A program made the position numbers and the translations under genes. DNA of 34,823 bases, from assembly GCA_045535585.1 (NCBI GenBank), contig JAZSLY010000086.1, positions 1-34,823 on the forward strand, given 5' to 3'. Below, one piece after another: positions 16,214 to 23,581 of the stretch; within the stretch, counting starts at the first letter, position 1, and the number at the start of each line of letters is the position of its first letter. Under the pieces are notes generated by a model. That model worked only from the letters and a program-made list of their open reading frames with translations. It was not told the origin of the DNA and made no database searches. This DNA comes from RGIG6353 sp045535585 (GTDB taxonomy: Bacteria > Bacillota > Clostridia > Oscillospirales > SIG627).

Positions 16214-16852
16214 ATGAAAATAATCGACGATTTGAAAAGTATTAAGTCCCGAGACCCTGCGGCGAGAAATATATTTGAAATATTTTTCTTGTATTCGGGC
16301 TTTCACGCGCTTATCTATTACAGAATAGGAAATTTCTTTTACCGTCACCGTCTCTTCTTTATCGCAAGACTTATTTCCCAGACGGGTCGATTTTTCACGG
16401 GAATTGAAATTCACCCGGGCGCCACTATCGGCAGAGGGCTTTTCATCGACCACGGGTCAGGGGTAGTGATAGGCGAAACGGCGGAGATAGGCGACGAGTG
16501 TACGCTCTATCAGGGCGTGACTCTGGGAGGTACGGGCAAGGACACAGGTAAGCGACACCCCACTCTCGGCAACGGAGTGCTGGTGGGCGCAGGCGCAAAG
16601 GTGCTGGGTCCCTTCAGAGTGGGGGACAGAGCAAAGATTGCGGCAGGCGCAGTAGTGCTTAACGAAATCCCCGACAACTGCACCGCCGTCGGCGCACCTG
16701 CAAGGGTTGTCAGACGTGACGGTCAGCGCCCCTTTGACCTTGACCAGATACACATTCCCGACCCCGTCTCTCAGGAGCTTTGCCGTATGGCGTCGGAAAT
16801 GGAGCGAATGGCAAAGAGGATAGAGGAGCTTGAAAAAAACTCCAAAAATTAA
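16214..16852 (+). CDS. cysE: Serine O-acetyltransferase
   Basis: 212 aa. It acetylates serine with acetyl-CoA to give O-acetylserine, the first step of cysteine synthesis. The N-terminal helical part contains YRIGNFFYRHRLFFIARLIS. Left-handed beta-helix hexapeptide repeats follow from GIEIHPGATIGRGLFIDHGS to AAGAVVLNEIPDNCTAVGAP. The catalytic histidine is expected in FIDHGSGVVIGETAEIG. RBS gggggaaat precedes the ATG. It is the first gene after the T-box, so its expression rises when tRNA-Cys is uncharged. Confidence 0.95.
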   Translation: MKIIDDLKSIKSRDPAARNIFEIFFLYSGFHALIYYRIGNFFYRHRLFFIARLISQTGRFFTGIEIHPGATIGRGLFIDHGSGVVIGETAEIGDECTLYQGVTLGGTGKDTGKRHPTLGNGVLVGAGAKVLGPFRVGDRAKIAAGAVVLNEIPDNCTAVGAPARVVRRDGQRPFDLDQIHIPDPVSQELCRMASEMERMAKRIEELEKNSKN

Positions 16853-16926
16853 CGGATTCGTTAGAATTTACAGTTTAAAACTCAAAATATTAACAAATCT
16901 CACAAATAACCGAAAGGATGAACGAT

Positions 16927-18315
16927 ATGAAATTTTACAACTCTCTCACCAAGCAAAAGGAAGATTTTGAATTCCGTGACAACACCGTCAGAATGTACGC
17001 CTGCGGACCTACCGTCTACAACTTTTTCCACGTAGGAAACGCAAGATGCTTCGTGGTGTTCGACCTTCTGCGCCGTTATCTTGAATACAGAGGCAACAAG
17101 GTAACCTTCGTACAGAACTTTACCGACATCGACGACAAGATGATAAAGCGCGCCGCAGAGGAGGGCACTACCGTCAAGGACGTGGCGGACAAGTATATTG
17201 CAGAGTATTTCACCGATGCGAAGGGTCTTGGCATCACTCCTGCAACCTTCCACCCCAGAGCTACCGAGAACATTCCCGAAATTATCCACATTATAGAGCT
17301 TCTCATTGAAAAGGGCTACGCATACCCTGCAGAAAACGGAGACGTTTATTTCTCGGCACGCAAGTTCAAGGGCTACGGACGCCTTGGCGGATTTGATATC
17401 GACGACCTTGAAAGCGGTGCGAGAATTGACGTAAACGACGTGAAGCGCGACCCCCTTGACTTTGCCGTATGGAAGGCGTACAAGGAGGGCGAGCCCTATT
17501 GGGAGTCACCTTGGGGTCGTGGCAGACCGGGCTGGCACATCGAGTGCTCGGCAATGGTTGATAAGTACCTTGGCAAGACCATCGACCTTCACGGAGGCGG
17601 ACAGGACCTGACCTTCCCTCACCACGAAAACGAGGTAGCACAGTCGGAGGCAGCCTTCGGCGTGCCCTTCTGCCGTGCCTTTATCCACAACGGATATATC
17701 AACGTTGACAACAAGAAGATGTCAAAATCCCTTGGCAATTTCTTCACCGTAAGAGATGCGGCGGCAAAGTACGGCTATCCCGCTATCAGATTTTTCCTCG
17801 TTTCCGCGCAGTACAGAAGCCCCATCAACTTCTCCGCAGAGATTCTGGAGCAGTCGGTGGCGTCTCTTGAAAGAATGTATAACTGCGAAAACGCTATAAA
17901 GTTCGCGCTTAAAAACGCCGAGGAGAGAGAGGGCACACTTTCCGCCGAGGTAGACGCCCTTTCACAGTACAGAGAAAAGTTCATCACCGCTATGGACGAC
18001 GACTTCAATACCGCCGACGGCATTTCGGCTATCTTTGAAATGGTAAGAGCCATAAACGCACTTCTCACGAAGAACCCCTCAAAGAGCGAGGTTGAGAAGA
18101 TTTACGACCTTTACCGTGAGCTTGTAGGGCTTATGGGCTTCCTTCTTCCCGAGGAGACCGAGGACACCGCCTGGATAGACGAGCTTATCGCCGAGAGAAA
18201 AGACGCGAAGAAGGCGAAGAACTACGCCCGTGCCGACGAGATACGTAATACCCTGAAGGAAAAGGGCATCGTTCTTGAGGATACTCCTCAGGGCACCAAG
18301 TGGAAGAAGGCATAA
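16927..18315 (+). CDS. cysS: Cysteinyl-tRNA synthetase
   Basis: 462 aa. It charges tRNA-Cys with cysteine. The class I HIGH-type motif is in YACGPTVYNFFHVGNARC and the KMSKS motif is KKMSKSLGNFF (near 265). Zinc ligands expected: Cys in YACGPT, Cys in WHIECSAM and the HHENE region. The start at 16927 is preferred over 16918, since AAAGGA (16913-16918) overlaps the earlier ATG and sits eight bases before the later one. It is the second gene of the T-box operon, 74 bases after cysE. Confidence 0.96.
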   Translation: MKFYNSLTKQKEDFEFRDNTVRMYACGPTVYNFFHVGNARCFVVFDLLRRYLEYRGNKVTFVQNFTDIDDKMIKRAAEEGTTVKDVADKYIAEYFTDAKGLGITPATFHPRATENIPEIIHIIELLIEKGYAYPAENGDVYFSARKFKGYGRLGGFDIDDLESGARIDVNDVKRDPLDFAVWKAYKEGEPYWESPWGRGRPGWHIECSAMVDKYLGKTIDLHGGGQDLTFPHHENEVAQSEAAFGVPFCRAFIHNGYINVDNKKMSKSLGNFFTVRDAAAKYGYPAIRFFLVSAQYRSPINFSAEILEQSVASLERMYNCENAIKFALKNAEEREGTLSAEVDALSQYREKFITAMDDDFNTADGISAIFEMVRAINALLTKNPSKSEVEKIYDLYRELVGLMGFLLPEETEDTAWIDELIAERKDAKKAKNYARADEIRNTLKEKGIVLEDTPQGTKWKKA

Positions 18316-18319
18316 ACGG

Positions 18320-19279
18320 GTGAAAAAGCACTCTAATATTCCGATTTTCGTGCCACATATAGGCTGTCCCAACGACTGTCTTTTCTGTAATCAGCACACT
18401 ATATCGGGCACGGGGGAATTCCGCGTGGAGACGGTGCGCGCTCAGATAGAAAGTGCCCTCGCCACAAATCCGCCCCGCCCCTGCCAGATTGCTTTTTTCG
18501 GCGGTAGCTTTACGGGAATTGACAGAAGCCTTATGACAAAGCTTCTGGAAATTGCAGGGGAGTATATAAAAACGGGCGAGGTTGACTCGGTAAGAATATC
18601 CACACGCCCCGACTATATTAACGAGGAAATCCTCGATATATTAAAAGAATACAAGGTTAAAAATATAGAGCTTGGCATACAGTCCACGAGCGACAGAGTG
18701 CTCACGCTCAACCGTCGTGGACACACCTCCCGTGACTCAAAAAGCGCTATGCGTCTCGTAGTTCAGTCGGGCTTTTCTCTGACGGGGCAGATGATGACGG
18801 GTATGTACGGCGCAACCCCCGAGGACGAGGTGGAAACGGCAAGGGCAATTTGTGAGTGCGGTGCCACCTCCGCAAGAATTTATCCCACCGTCACCTTTAA
18901 GAAAACGGGACTGGCAGAGCTTTTCCTCTCGGGTGAATATACGCCACCCACACTTGACGAGAGCGTTGAGCGTGCCTCTCGGGTATACGAGGAGTTTGAA
19001 AGACACGGCGTTGACGTCATCAGAATAGGACTCCAATCTGCCGAAGGACTCCACTCCGACGAGGTGCTGTCGGGTGAATACCACGACGCTATGGGCGAGC
19101 TTGTTCTCTCTCGGGTGCTCCTCTCGAAAATGAGGGAGCAAGCAAGAGAGATGACGGGCGACGAGCTTATATTTGAAGTGCCAAGGCATATGCTCTCACA
19201 GTATATCGGGCAGAAGAGATGCAATATTTTGGCATTGGAAAAGGAATTCAACAAAAAAGTGAGGATATGGGGAATTTGA
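18320..19279 (+). CDS. Elp3-like radical SAM protein
   Basis: 319 aa from the GTG at 18320, four bases after the cysS stop codon and with GAAGG upstream; an ATG at 18275 would lie deep inside cysS. The radical SAM cluster motif is CPNDCLFC in PHIGCPNDCLFCNQHTISG (near residue 13-20). Further core motifs are AFFGGSFTGID, VRISTRPDYIN, IELGIQSTSDRVL and TGQMMTGMYG. It resembles the radical SAM core of Elp3/coproporphyrinogen oxidase-like enzymes without an acetyltransferase domain. Its substrate is unknown; the link to cysE-cysS suggests tRNA or sulfur-related work but is not proof. Confidence 0.85.
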   Translation: MKKHSNIPIFVPHIGCPNDCLFCNQHTISGTGEFRVETVRAQIESALATNPPRPCQIAFFGGSFTGIDRSLMTKLLEIAGEYIKTGEVDSVRISTRPDYINEEILDILKEYKVKNIELGIQSTSDRVLTLNRRGHTSRDSKSAMRLVVQSGFSLTGQMMTGMYGATPEDEVETARAICECGATSARIYPTVTFKKTGLAELFLSGEYTPPTLDESVERASRVYEEFERHGVDVIRIGLQSAEGLHSDEVLSGEYHDAMGELVLSRVLLSKMREQAREMTGDELIFEVPRHMLSQYIGQKRCNILALEKEFNKKVRIWGI

Positions 19280-19350
19280 AATTTTGACGAAAAAGCAACA
19301 CGGACAAAAATCCTTGTTGCTTTTTTCAGTTGAAAGCCGTATTATCAAAC

Positions 19351-19408
19351 AAAAATTCACAAAATTCAGTGAAAATTCACTTTGTTCACTTGACGAAAGT
19401 GAATTTTC
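19351..19408. promoter_or_regulatory. Operator-like repeats over the AlbA_2 promoter
   Basis: GAAAATTCAC at 19371-19380 is repeated inverted as GTGAATTTTC at 19399-19408. AAAAATTCAC at 19351-19360 is a further direct half-site, and TTCAC recurs at 19385-19389. The inverted copy lies in the spacer between -35 and -10, a repressor-like placement. Confidence 0.65.
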
Positions 19409-19418
19409 GGGGTATAAT
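19390..19418 (+). promoter_or_regulatory. Sigma-A promoter of the AlbA_2/ATPase gene
   Basis: TTGACG at 19390-19395, a 17-base spacer, TATAAT at 19413-19418; 29 bases upstream of the start codon. Confidence 0.85.
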
Positions 19419-19446
19419 AAAAATAACATATTAGTAGGAGGCAGGT

Positions 19447-20736
19447 ATGATGTTCGAAACCGAAAACGTTGAATTTAAATTACGTCTCACAGATGAGATA
19501 TACAAAGAGGTTATTGCGTTTGCAAATACCGATGGCGGCGTGATTTACGTTGGAATCGATAACGACGGCAATGCCGTAGGCATTGATAAAGTAGACGAAA
19601 ATTACACTCGCATTACAAATGGCATTCGCGATGCCATTTTGCCGGATGTAACGATGTTCGTAAAATACACTATTCAGGAGAATGGCGTTATCCGCATTTC
19701 TGTTGGAGAAGGTTCATACAAGCCCTATTATCTCAAGTCAAAAGGATTGAAGCCGAGCGGAGTATTTGTTCGACAAGGAGCATCGTCTGTACCTGCTTCT
19801 CCCGAACAGATCAGGGCGATGATCAAGGACTCTGACGGAGATAGCTTTGAAGGTATGCGCTCTATGGAGCAAGAGTTGACCTTCAAGGCTGCAAAGGAAG
19901 TGTTTAAGCGTTACAGTATAGAATTTTCAAAAGCGAAATATCGCGCTCTCGGTATTACCGCACAAGCAGATGACTTATATAGCAATCTTGCACATATTAT
20001 TTCTGACCAATGCAAACATACCACAAAGGTAGCCGTGTTTGCCGACGAGGGAAACACTAAATTTCGTGACAGTAAGGAATTCGGCGGGTCTATATTTGAG
20101 CAACTTGATAACACATACGCATATCTTGCACTATGTAACAAGACGGCGGCAACCTTCAGGGGACTTGAACGAATTGAAAAGGTTGACTATCCCGAAGAAG
20201 CTCTGCGGGAGGCATTGCTCAACGCCCTCGTGCATCGTGATTATAGCTTCAGCGGCAGTATCATCATAAATGTGAATGATAAGGAAATAGAATTTATTTC
20301 AATCGGGGGTCTTTTGCCCGGACTTTCTCCCGACGATATTCGTAGTGGTATTTCGCAGCCGAGAAACAAAAGTCTCGCTGCTCTTTTCCACCGTCTGCAT
20401 TTAATTGAATCCTATGGCACAGGAATTCGTAAGATTTATAATCTTTATGCAAGCTGCTCTGAGCAACCGAGAATTGAGGTAACGTCAAACACCTTCAAAA
20501 TTATTTTGCCTAATATGAACAGGGCGATGCTCAAACAAAATGAAACACCCCTTACAGCGCAGATGAAAAAAATACTTGATTATATCGAAAAAAACGGACA
20601 GATTACAGAGCCCGAAATTCAAGAGCTGCTAATAATCAAGAAAACACGGGCGTTTATACTTGCAAAGCAAATGCGCGATGAAGGCTTGATAAGAGCAGTT
20701 GGACGCGGAACGGATAAAAAATATGTAAAGCTATAA
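19447..20736 (+). CDS. AlbA_2/Schlafen-type DNA-binding protein with HATPase and winged helix
   Basis: 429 aa. N-terminal AlbA_2 domain about 1-125 (ENVEFKLRLTDEIYKEV, AFANTDGGVIYVGIDNDG). The middle has a GHKL-type ATPase-like part about 250-330 (EALREALLNALVHRDYS, then IEFISIGGLLPGLS and ESYGTGIRKIYNLY). The C-terminal winged helix covers about 365-429 (QMKKILDYIEKNGQITEPEI). RBS GGAGG lies five bases before the ATG. Proteins of this design are common single-gene accessory regulators; targets are usually unknown. The inverted repeats over its own promoter suggest autoregulation. It carries two of the window's few GATC sites, which supports recent acquisition. Confidence 0.88.
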   Translation: MMFETENVEFKLRLTDEIYKEVIAFANTDGGVIYVGIDNDGNAVGIDKVDENYTRITNGIRDAILPDVTMFVKYTIQENGVIRISVGEGSYKPYYLKSKGLKPSGVFVRQGASSVPASPEQIRAMIKDSDGDSFEGMRSMEQELTFKAAKEVFKRYSIEFSKAKYRALGITAQADDLYSNLAHIISDQCKHTTKVAVFADEGNTKFRDSKEFGGSIFEQLDNTYAYLALCNKTAATFRGLERIEKVDYPEEALREALLNALVHRDYSFSGSIIINVNDKEIEFISIGGLLPGLSPDDIRSGISQPRNKSLAALFHRLHLIESYGTGIRKIYNLYASCSEQPRIEVTSNTFKIILPNMNRAMLKQNETPLTAQMKKILDYIEKNGQITEPEIQELLIIKKTRAFILAKQMRDEGLIRAVGRGTDKKYVKL

Positions 20737-20770
20737 GCTTTATAGTGCACTACCGCTGTAATAAAAATTA

Positions 20771-20812
20771 AAGAGTTTAGCGGATTTTCCGCTAAACTCT
20801 TCCTTAATTTTG
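20771..20812. terminator. Bidirectional terminator between AlbA_2 gene and XRE gene
   Basis: A perfect 14-bp stem (20771-20784 with 20788-20801) with loop TTT. T-rich tracts follow on both strands (ccttaatttt on plus; taatttttatt on minus). The core TTTAGCGGA/TCCGCTAAA is repeated at 27361-27381. Confidence 0.8.
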
Positions 20813-20845
20813 CGCTCATCAGCAATAAGGTTGCTTCGATAAAAG

Positions 20846-21163
20846 CTAATCCTTCGTTGACAGAATAAAGGTTTTAATCATATCTACAAGAAAAGGTCTC
20901 TTTTCTTGAGGGCAAGACATAATCAAATTGACTAGAGTGCTGTCAAGTTCCTCTGTTTCTTTGCCATATAAAATGTAGTCGACCGACAAGCCCAATACAA
21001 CAGATATTTTGCTTAAAGTCGTAACGGACATCCCTTTTATTCCTAATTCTATGTCAGAACAGAACTTTGGTGTAACGTCAAGCTTTTCGGAAAAGGCTTC
21101 TCTTGTATATCCAAGATTTTCTCTTTGCTTTCTAATTCTTGCTCCAATATTTTTCCAGTCCAT
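20846..21163 (-). CDS. XRE-family helix-turn-helix regulator
   Basis: 105 aa from the ATG at 21163 (MDWKNIGARIRKQREN), preceded by AAGGAAG seven bases upstream; an ATG at 21193 has no such site. HTH about 5-60: GARIRKQRENLGYTREAFSE, then KLDVTPKFCSDIELGIKGMS and SKISVVLGLSVDYILYG. The short C-terminus (LDSTLVNLIMSCPQEKRPFL) is helical. It is transcribed divergently from the zinc-ribbon membrane protein gene and likely regulates the shared intergenic region, where an inverted repeat brackets the promoter. Confidence 0.88.
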   Translation of the reverse strand: MDWKNIGARIRKQRENLGYTREAFSEKLDVTPKFCSDIELGIKGMSVTTLSKISVVLGLSVDYILYGKETEELDSTLVNLIMSCPQEKRPFLVDMIKTFILSTKD

Positions 21164-21207
21164 AAATATACTTCCTTTTTGTTTTATAAACATAGTTTAA
21201 CCCATAT

Positions 21208-21264
21208 AGTTGTAACTTTACAGAAACTTTAAGGGTTGACAAACTACAACTTTTAGGGTATAAT
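21208..21264 (+). promoter_or_regulatory. Promoter and inverted repeat upstream of the zinc-ribbon gene
   Basis: TTGACA at 21236-21241, a 17-base spacer, TATAAT at 21259-21264. AGTTGTA (21208-21214) and its inverse TACAACT (21245-21251) lie on either side of the -35, the second inside the spacer. Binding by the adjacent XRE regulator is a reasonable inference. Confidence 0.75.
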
Positions 21265-21325
21265 AAGTTAGACACTCAGTTTTTGTCATGTTTGGGTGTA
21301 CTTACAAAACAAAAGGAGAAATAAA

Positions 21326-21874
21326 ATGTCAACCTGTCCTAACTGTAAAACTACTTATCCCGAAGGAGCGGCGTTTTGTAATGCTTGCGGAACTAAATTA
21401 GAAGAATCAAAGCAACCGCAACAACAGACGAACGACCAATTTTCTAAAAAAATGCACTGTCCAAACTGCAAATCACACAACATTTCCATTTCAACCGAAA
21501 CCAGTATTTCGGGCGCCGTTTCCACCCATGTTGGAAGGTTTTCTTCTACAAGTGTTTCTAACACACATAGAAATTATTGGTTTTGCTCCGATTGCGGAAC
21601 AAAGTTCCGTAACATCCAAAACCTTGAGGAAGAAATTAAGAAATCTAAAAGCACACCATATATTCTTTGGGTTTTGGGAGCTATAGCAGGCTTTTTATGC
21701 GTTAGAAATTTAGTAGCATCGCAACTTAGTGCCATGGGATTTTTCCTTATTCCCTACGTTGTGGCAACTTTATTTGTTGCTGTAGGTTTCGTTGTCGGTG
21801 GGTTTGTTACAAAGAAAAAGAACAAAAAGAACATTGAAGAGCTTCAGTATTTAAAGGAAAATTGTTTTGACTAA
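21326..21874 (+). CDS. Double zinc-ribbon, two-helix membrane protein
   Basis: 182 aa from the ATG at 21326 with AAAAGGAG seven bases upstream. Zinc ribbon 1: CPNCKTTYPEGAAFCNACG at residues 4-22. Zinc ribbon 2: CPNC near 45 and CSDC near 90, separated by a serine/threonine-rich insert (ISTETSISGAVSTHVGRFSS). Two hydrophobic helices follow, about 116-136 (YILWVLGAIAGFLC) and 141-166, with a basic KKKNKKN tail. Both termini are probably cytoplasmic. I do not recognise a named family beyond zinc-ribbon proteins. It is paired with a divergent XRE gene. Confidence 0.82.
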   Translation: MSTCPNCKTTYPEGAAFCNACGTKLEESKQPQQQTNDQFSKKMHCPNCKSHNISISTETSISGAVSTHVGRFSSTSVSNTHRNYWFCSDCGTKFRNIQNLEEEIKKSKSTPYILWVLGAIAGFLCVRNLVASQLSAMGFFLIPYVVATLFVAVGFVVGGFVTKKKNKKNIEELQYLKENCFD

Positions 21875-21887
21875 TTCCAATATTCAT

Positions 21888-21971
21888 ATGAGCATTACCA
21901 AAAACAACAAAACTACAAGGATAACGGTTGCGTTCACTTGGAAAAAGATGCTTAAAGGAAATAAAAAGTAA
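21888..21971 (+). CDS. Possible 27-residue small protein or gene remnant
   Basis: An ATG frame encoding MSITKNNKTTRITVAFTWKK and seven more residues (basic, MLKGNKK end). No clear RBS precedes it. It lies 14 bases after the zinc-ribbon gene and could be read by run-through. It may equally be chance or a fragment of a lost gene. Confidence 0.2.
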   Translation: MSITKNNKTTRITVAFTWKKMLKGNKK

Positions 21972-21992
21972 TCGTGGACGTCGAAAAATATA

Positions 21993-22064
21993 AATGAATA
22001 GTGAATAGTTTTGGTTGAAAACCGCTTAAAAGCGGTTTTCTTCCATAATTTTTCATTATTCATT
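21993..22064. repeat. Palindromic element copy E2 at a convergent gene junction
   Basis: 72 bp. Ends AATGAATAGTGAA (21993-22005) and TTCATTATTCATT (22052-22064) are inverted with one mismatch. Inside is a perfect 10-bp hairpin GAAAACCGCT-TAAA-AGCGGTTTTC (22017-22040). Read in reverse, its context GGAAGAAAAC...GTTTTCAACCA matches that of copy E1. Confidence 0.75.
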
Positions 22065-22065
22065 A

Positions 22066-22092
22066 AAAAGGAAAGGCATAGCCTTTCCTTTT
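22066..22092 (-). terminator. Terminator of the PdaA-like gene
   Basis: A 12-bp perfect stem (22066-22077 with 22081-22092) with a 3-base loop. Read on the minus strand it ends in a short T-run. It directly abuts the stop codon of the deacetylase gene. Confidence 0.75.
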
Positions 22093-22837
22093 ATAGTGTC
22101 CTAAATTCATACCCTTCGCTCTTCAATTCCCTGATAAAGTCGCCCAGCATTTTGGCGTTTGAGGACGAGGTGGGGTGAAGGAGGATTATGGCTCCGTTGT
22201 GGACTCGGTCAAGGAGCTTTCTTTTTGCCACCTCGGGCGAGAGCTGATTTTTTTCGTCCCAATCGGGTATGGCAACGCTCCAGAAAACCGTCTTGTAGCC
22301 AAGCTCGTTCGCCCAATGGAGCACCTGCTCCGAGTATGCGCCCTCGGGGGCACGCCACAGCTTTGCAAGAGGTGTTCCAAACCTTTCCTCAAACTGCTTC
22401 TCAATAGAGGTCAGCTCCTCGGCAAAGCTTTCTATATCTCCCATTTTCGCCATATTTTTGTGATGGGCGGTATGGTTGGCGCAAAGGTGGCCTTCCTCTA
22501 TAATTCTCGGCAGAAGCTCTCCCGAAACTACCACGTGCCTCAACAAAAAGAAGGTTGCAGGCACGTTTTCCTTTTTCAGCGTATCCAGTATCGACTCTAC
22601 GTTTTCGTTTTCGTAGCCAAGGTCAAAGGTGAGATAAACGCACTTTTCGTCCTCTCCGAGATAGACGGTGTTGTATTCCTCAAGCTCGGGCGCATCTACG
22701 GGCGCAGGGGGACGGGAGTGGTCGCTTGTCTTGTTGCAATACCAATGAAGCTCACGGGTCTTGACTTCGGCAGAAACGATGACGGACAAGAGAAGTGACG
22801 CCGATAATAACAAAATAATTGACTTAAAAAATTTCAC
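22091..22837 (-). CDS. PdaA-like polysaccharide deacetylase (NodB family)
   Basis: 248 aa from the GTG at 22837, which has GGGAG six bases upstream. An ATG at 22873 would place a terminator hairpin inside the gene. Residues 1-24 form a signal peptide (FFKSIILLLSASLLLSVIVS). NodB motifs: YLTFDLGYENEN (about 90), the metal-binding HTAHH in CANHTAHHKNM, and LWRAPEGAYS; the end has GAIILLHPTSSSN. TFDxGYEN is characteristic of PdaA-type de-N-acetylases that make muramic delta-lactam in spore cortex. It acts outside the membrane on peptidoglycan. Substrate is predicted from family. Confidence 0.9.
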   Translation of the reverse strand: MKFFKSIILLLSASLLLSVIVSAEVKTRELHWYCNKTSDHSRPPAPVDAPELEEYNTVYLGEDEKCVYLTFDLGYENENVESILDTLKKENVPATFFLLRHVVVSGELLPRIIEEGHLCANHTAHHKNMAKMGDIESFAEELTSIEKQFEERFGTPLAKLWRAPEGAYSEQVLHWANELGYKTVFWSVAIPDWDEKNQLSPEVAKRKLLDRVHNGAIILLHPTSSSNAKMLGDFIRELKSEGYEFRTL

Positions 22838-22855
22838 GATATTCTCCCAAAAAAT

Positions 22856-22886
22856 AATCTGTGGAAATTCCACAGATTTATTTTTT
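22856..22886 (-). terminator. Terminator after the uracil-DNA glycosylase gene
   Basis: Stem AATCTGTGGA... at 22856-22866 with 22868-22878, and T-runs on both sides (minus strand ATTTTTT). It lies 23 bases after the glycosylase gene and separates it from the deacetylase gene. Confidence 0.75.
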
Positions 22887-22901
22887 GCAGATTATCGCAT
22901 A

Positions 22902-23468
22902 TTAAACCGACAAATCGTTTTTCATTTTTACAATTTTTTCAAAATCCTCAAGGGTGGTCTGCTTCCTTCTCGGGTCACGGAGAATTGCGGCAGGGTGAAA
23001 TACCGCCGTTATCATATATTCCCCTTTTTTAAACCATTTTCCGTGCTCCTCGGAAATTTTGAAATCGGGATTTATAATTCGCTTTGCGGCAATTCTGCCG
23101 AGGCAGACGATTATTTTCGGCTTTATTGCAGCGAGCTGTTCCCGAAGAAAGCCGATGCAACAGTCCTCCTCCTCGAGCTTTGGGTCACGGTTATGCGGCG
23201 GACGGCACTTGATGATATTTGCAATATAGTAGTCCCCGTCGCCAAGCCCCGCATAATCTAAAAAGCCACCGAGAAGCTTGCCTGCCGCACCCACGAAGGG
23301 CTCTCCCGACAGATCCTCCTTTTCACCCGGCGCTTCGCCGATGAACATAATGGGCGCATCTTCCGCTCCACGCCCGAAAACCACGTTGGTGCGCGTTTCC
23401 CACAAGGGACACGCCCGACAGTCAAGACACCTCGCCTTTATATTTTCCAGTGCTTCTCTTTTATCCAT
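22902..23468 (-). CDS. Uracil-DNA glycosylase, 4Fe-4S family 4 type
   Basis: 188 aa from the ATG at 23468, with GGGGA eight bases upstream. The alternative ATG at 23483 is only five codons earlier. N-terminal cysteines CLDCRACPLWETRTNVVFG cover two to three cluster ligands, and CCIGFLREQL includes further cysteines. The catalytic motif is MFIGEAPGEKEDLSGEPFVG, then NIIKCRPPHNRDP and VFHPAAILRDPRR. It removes uracil from DNA for base-excision repair. Separated from the downstream deacetylase gene by a terminator, so it is independently transcribed. Confidence 0.92.
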   Translation of the reverse strand: MDKREALENIKARCLDCRACPLWETRTNVVFGRGAEDAPIMFIGEAPGEKEDLSGEPFVGAAGKLLGGFLDYAGLGDGDYYIANIIKCRPPHNRDPKLEEEDCCIGFLREQLAAIKPKIIVCLGRIAAKRIINPDFKISEEHGKWFKKGEYMITAVFHPAAILRDPRRKQTTLEDFEKIVKMKNDLSV

Positions 23469-23581
23469 AATATATTTCCCCATAAAAAAGACTTTATTTT
23501 TTTCACTTTTTGTGTTACTATAAATATAATAATATATTTTACCCGAAAAAGCAACATAATTTTTGGAAAGAACGAAGAACT

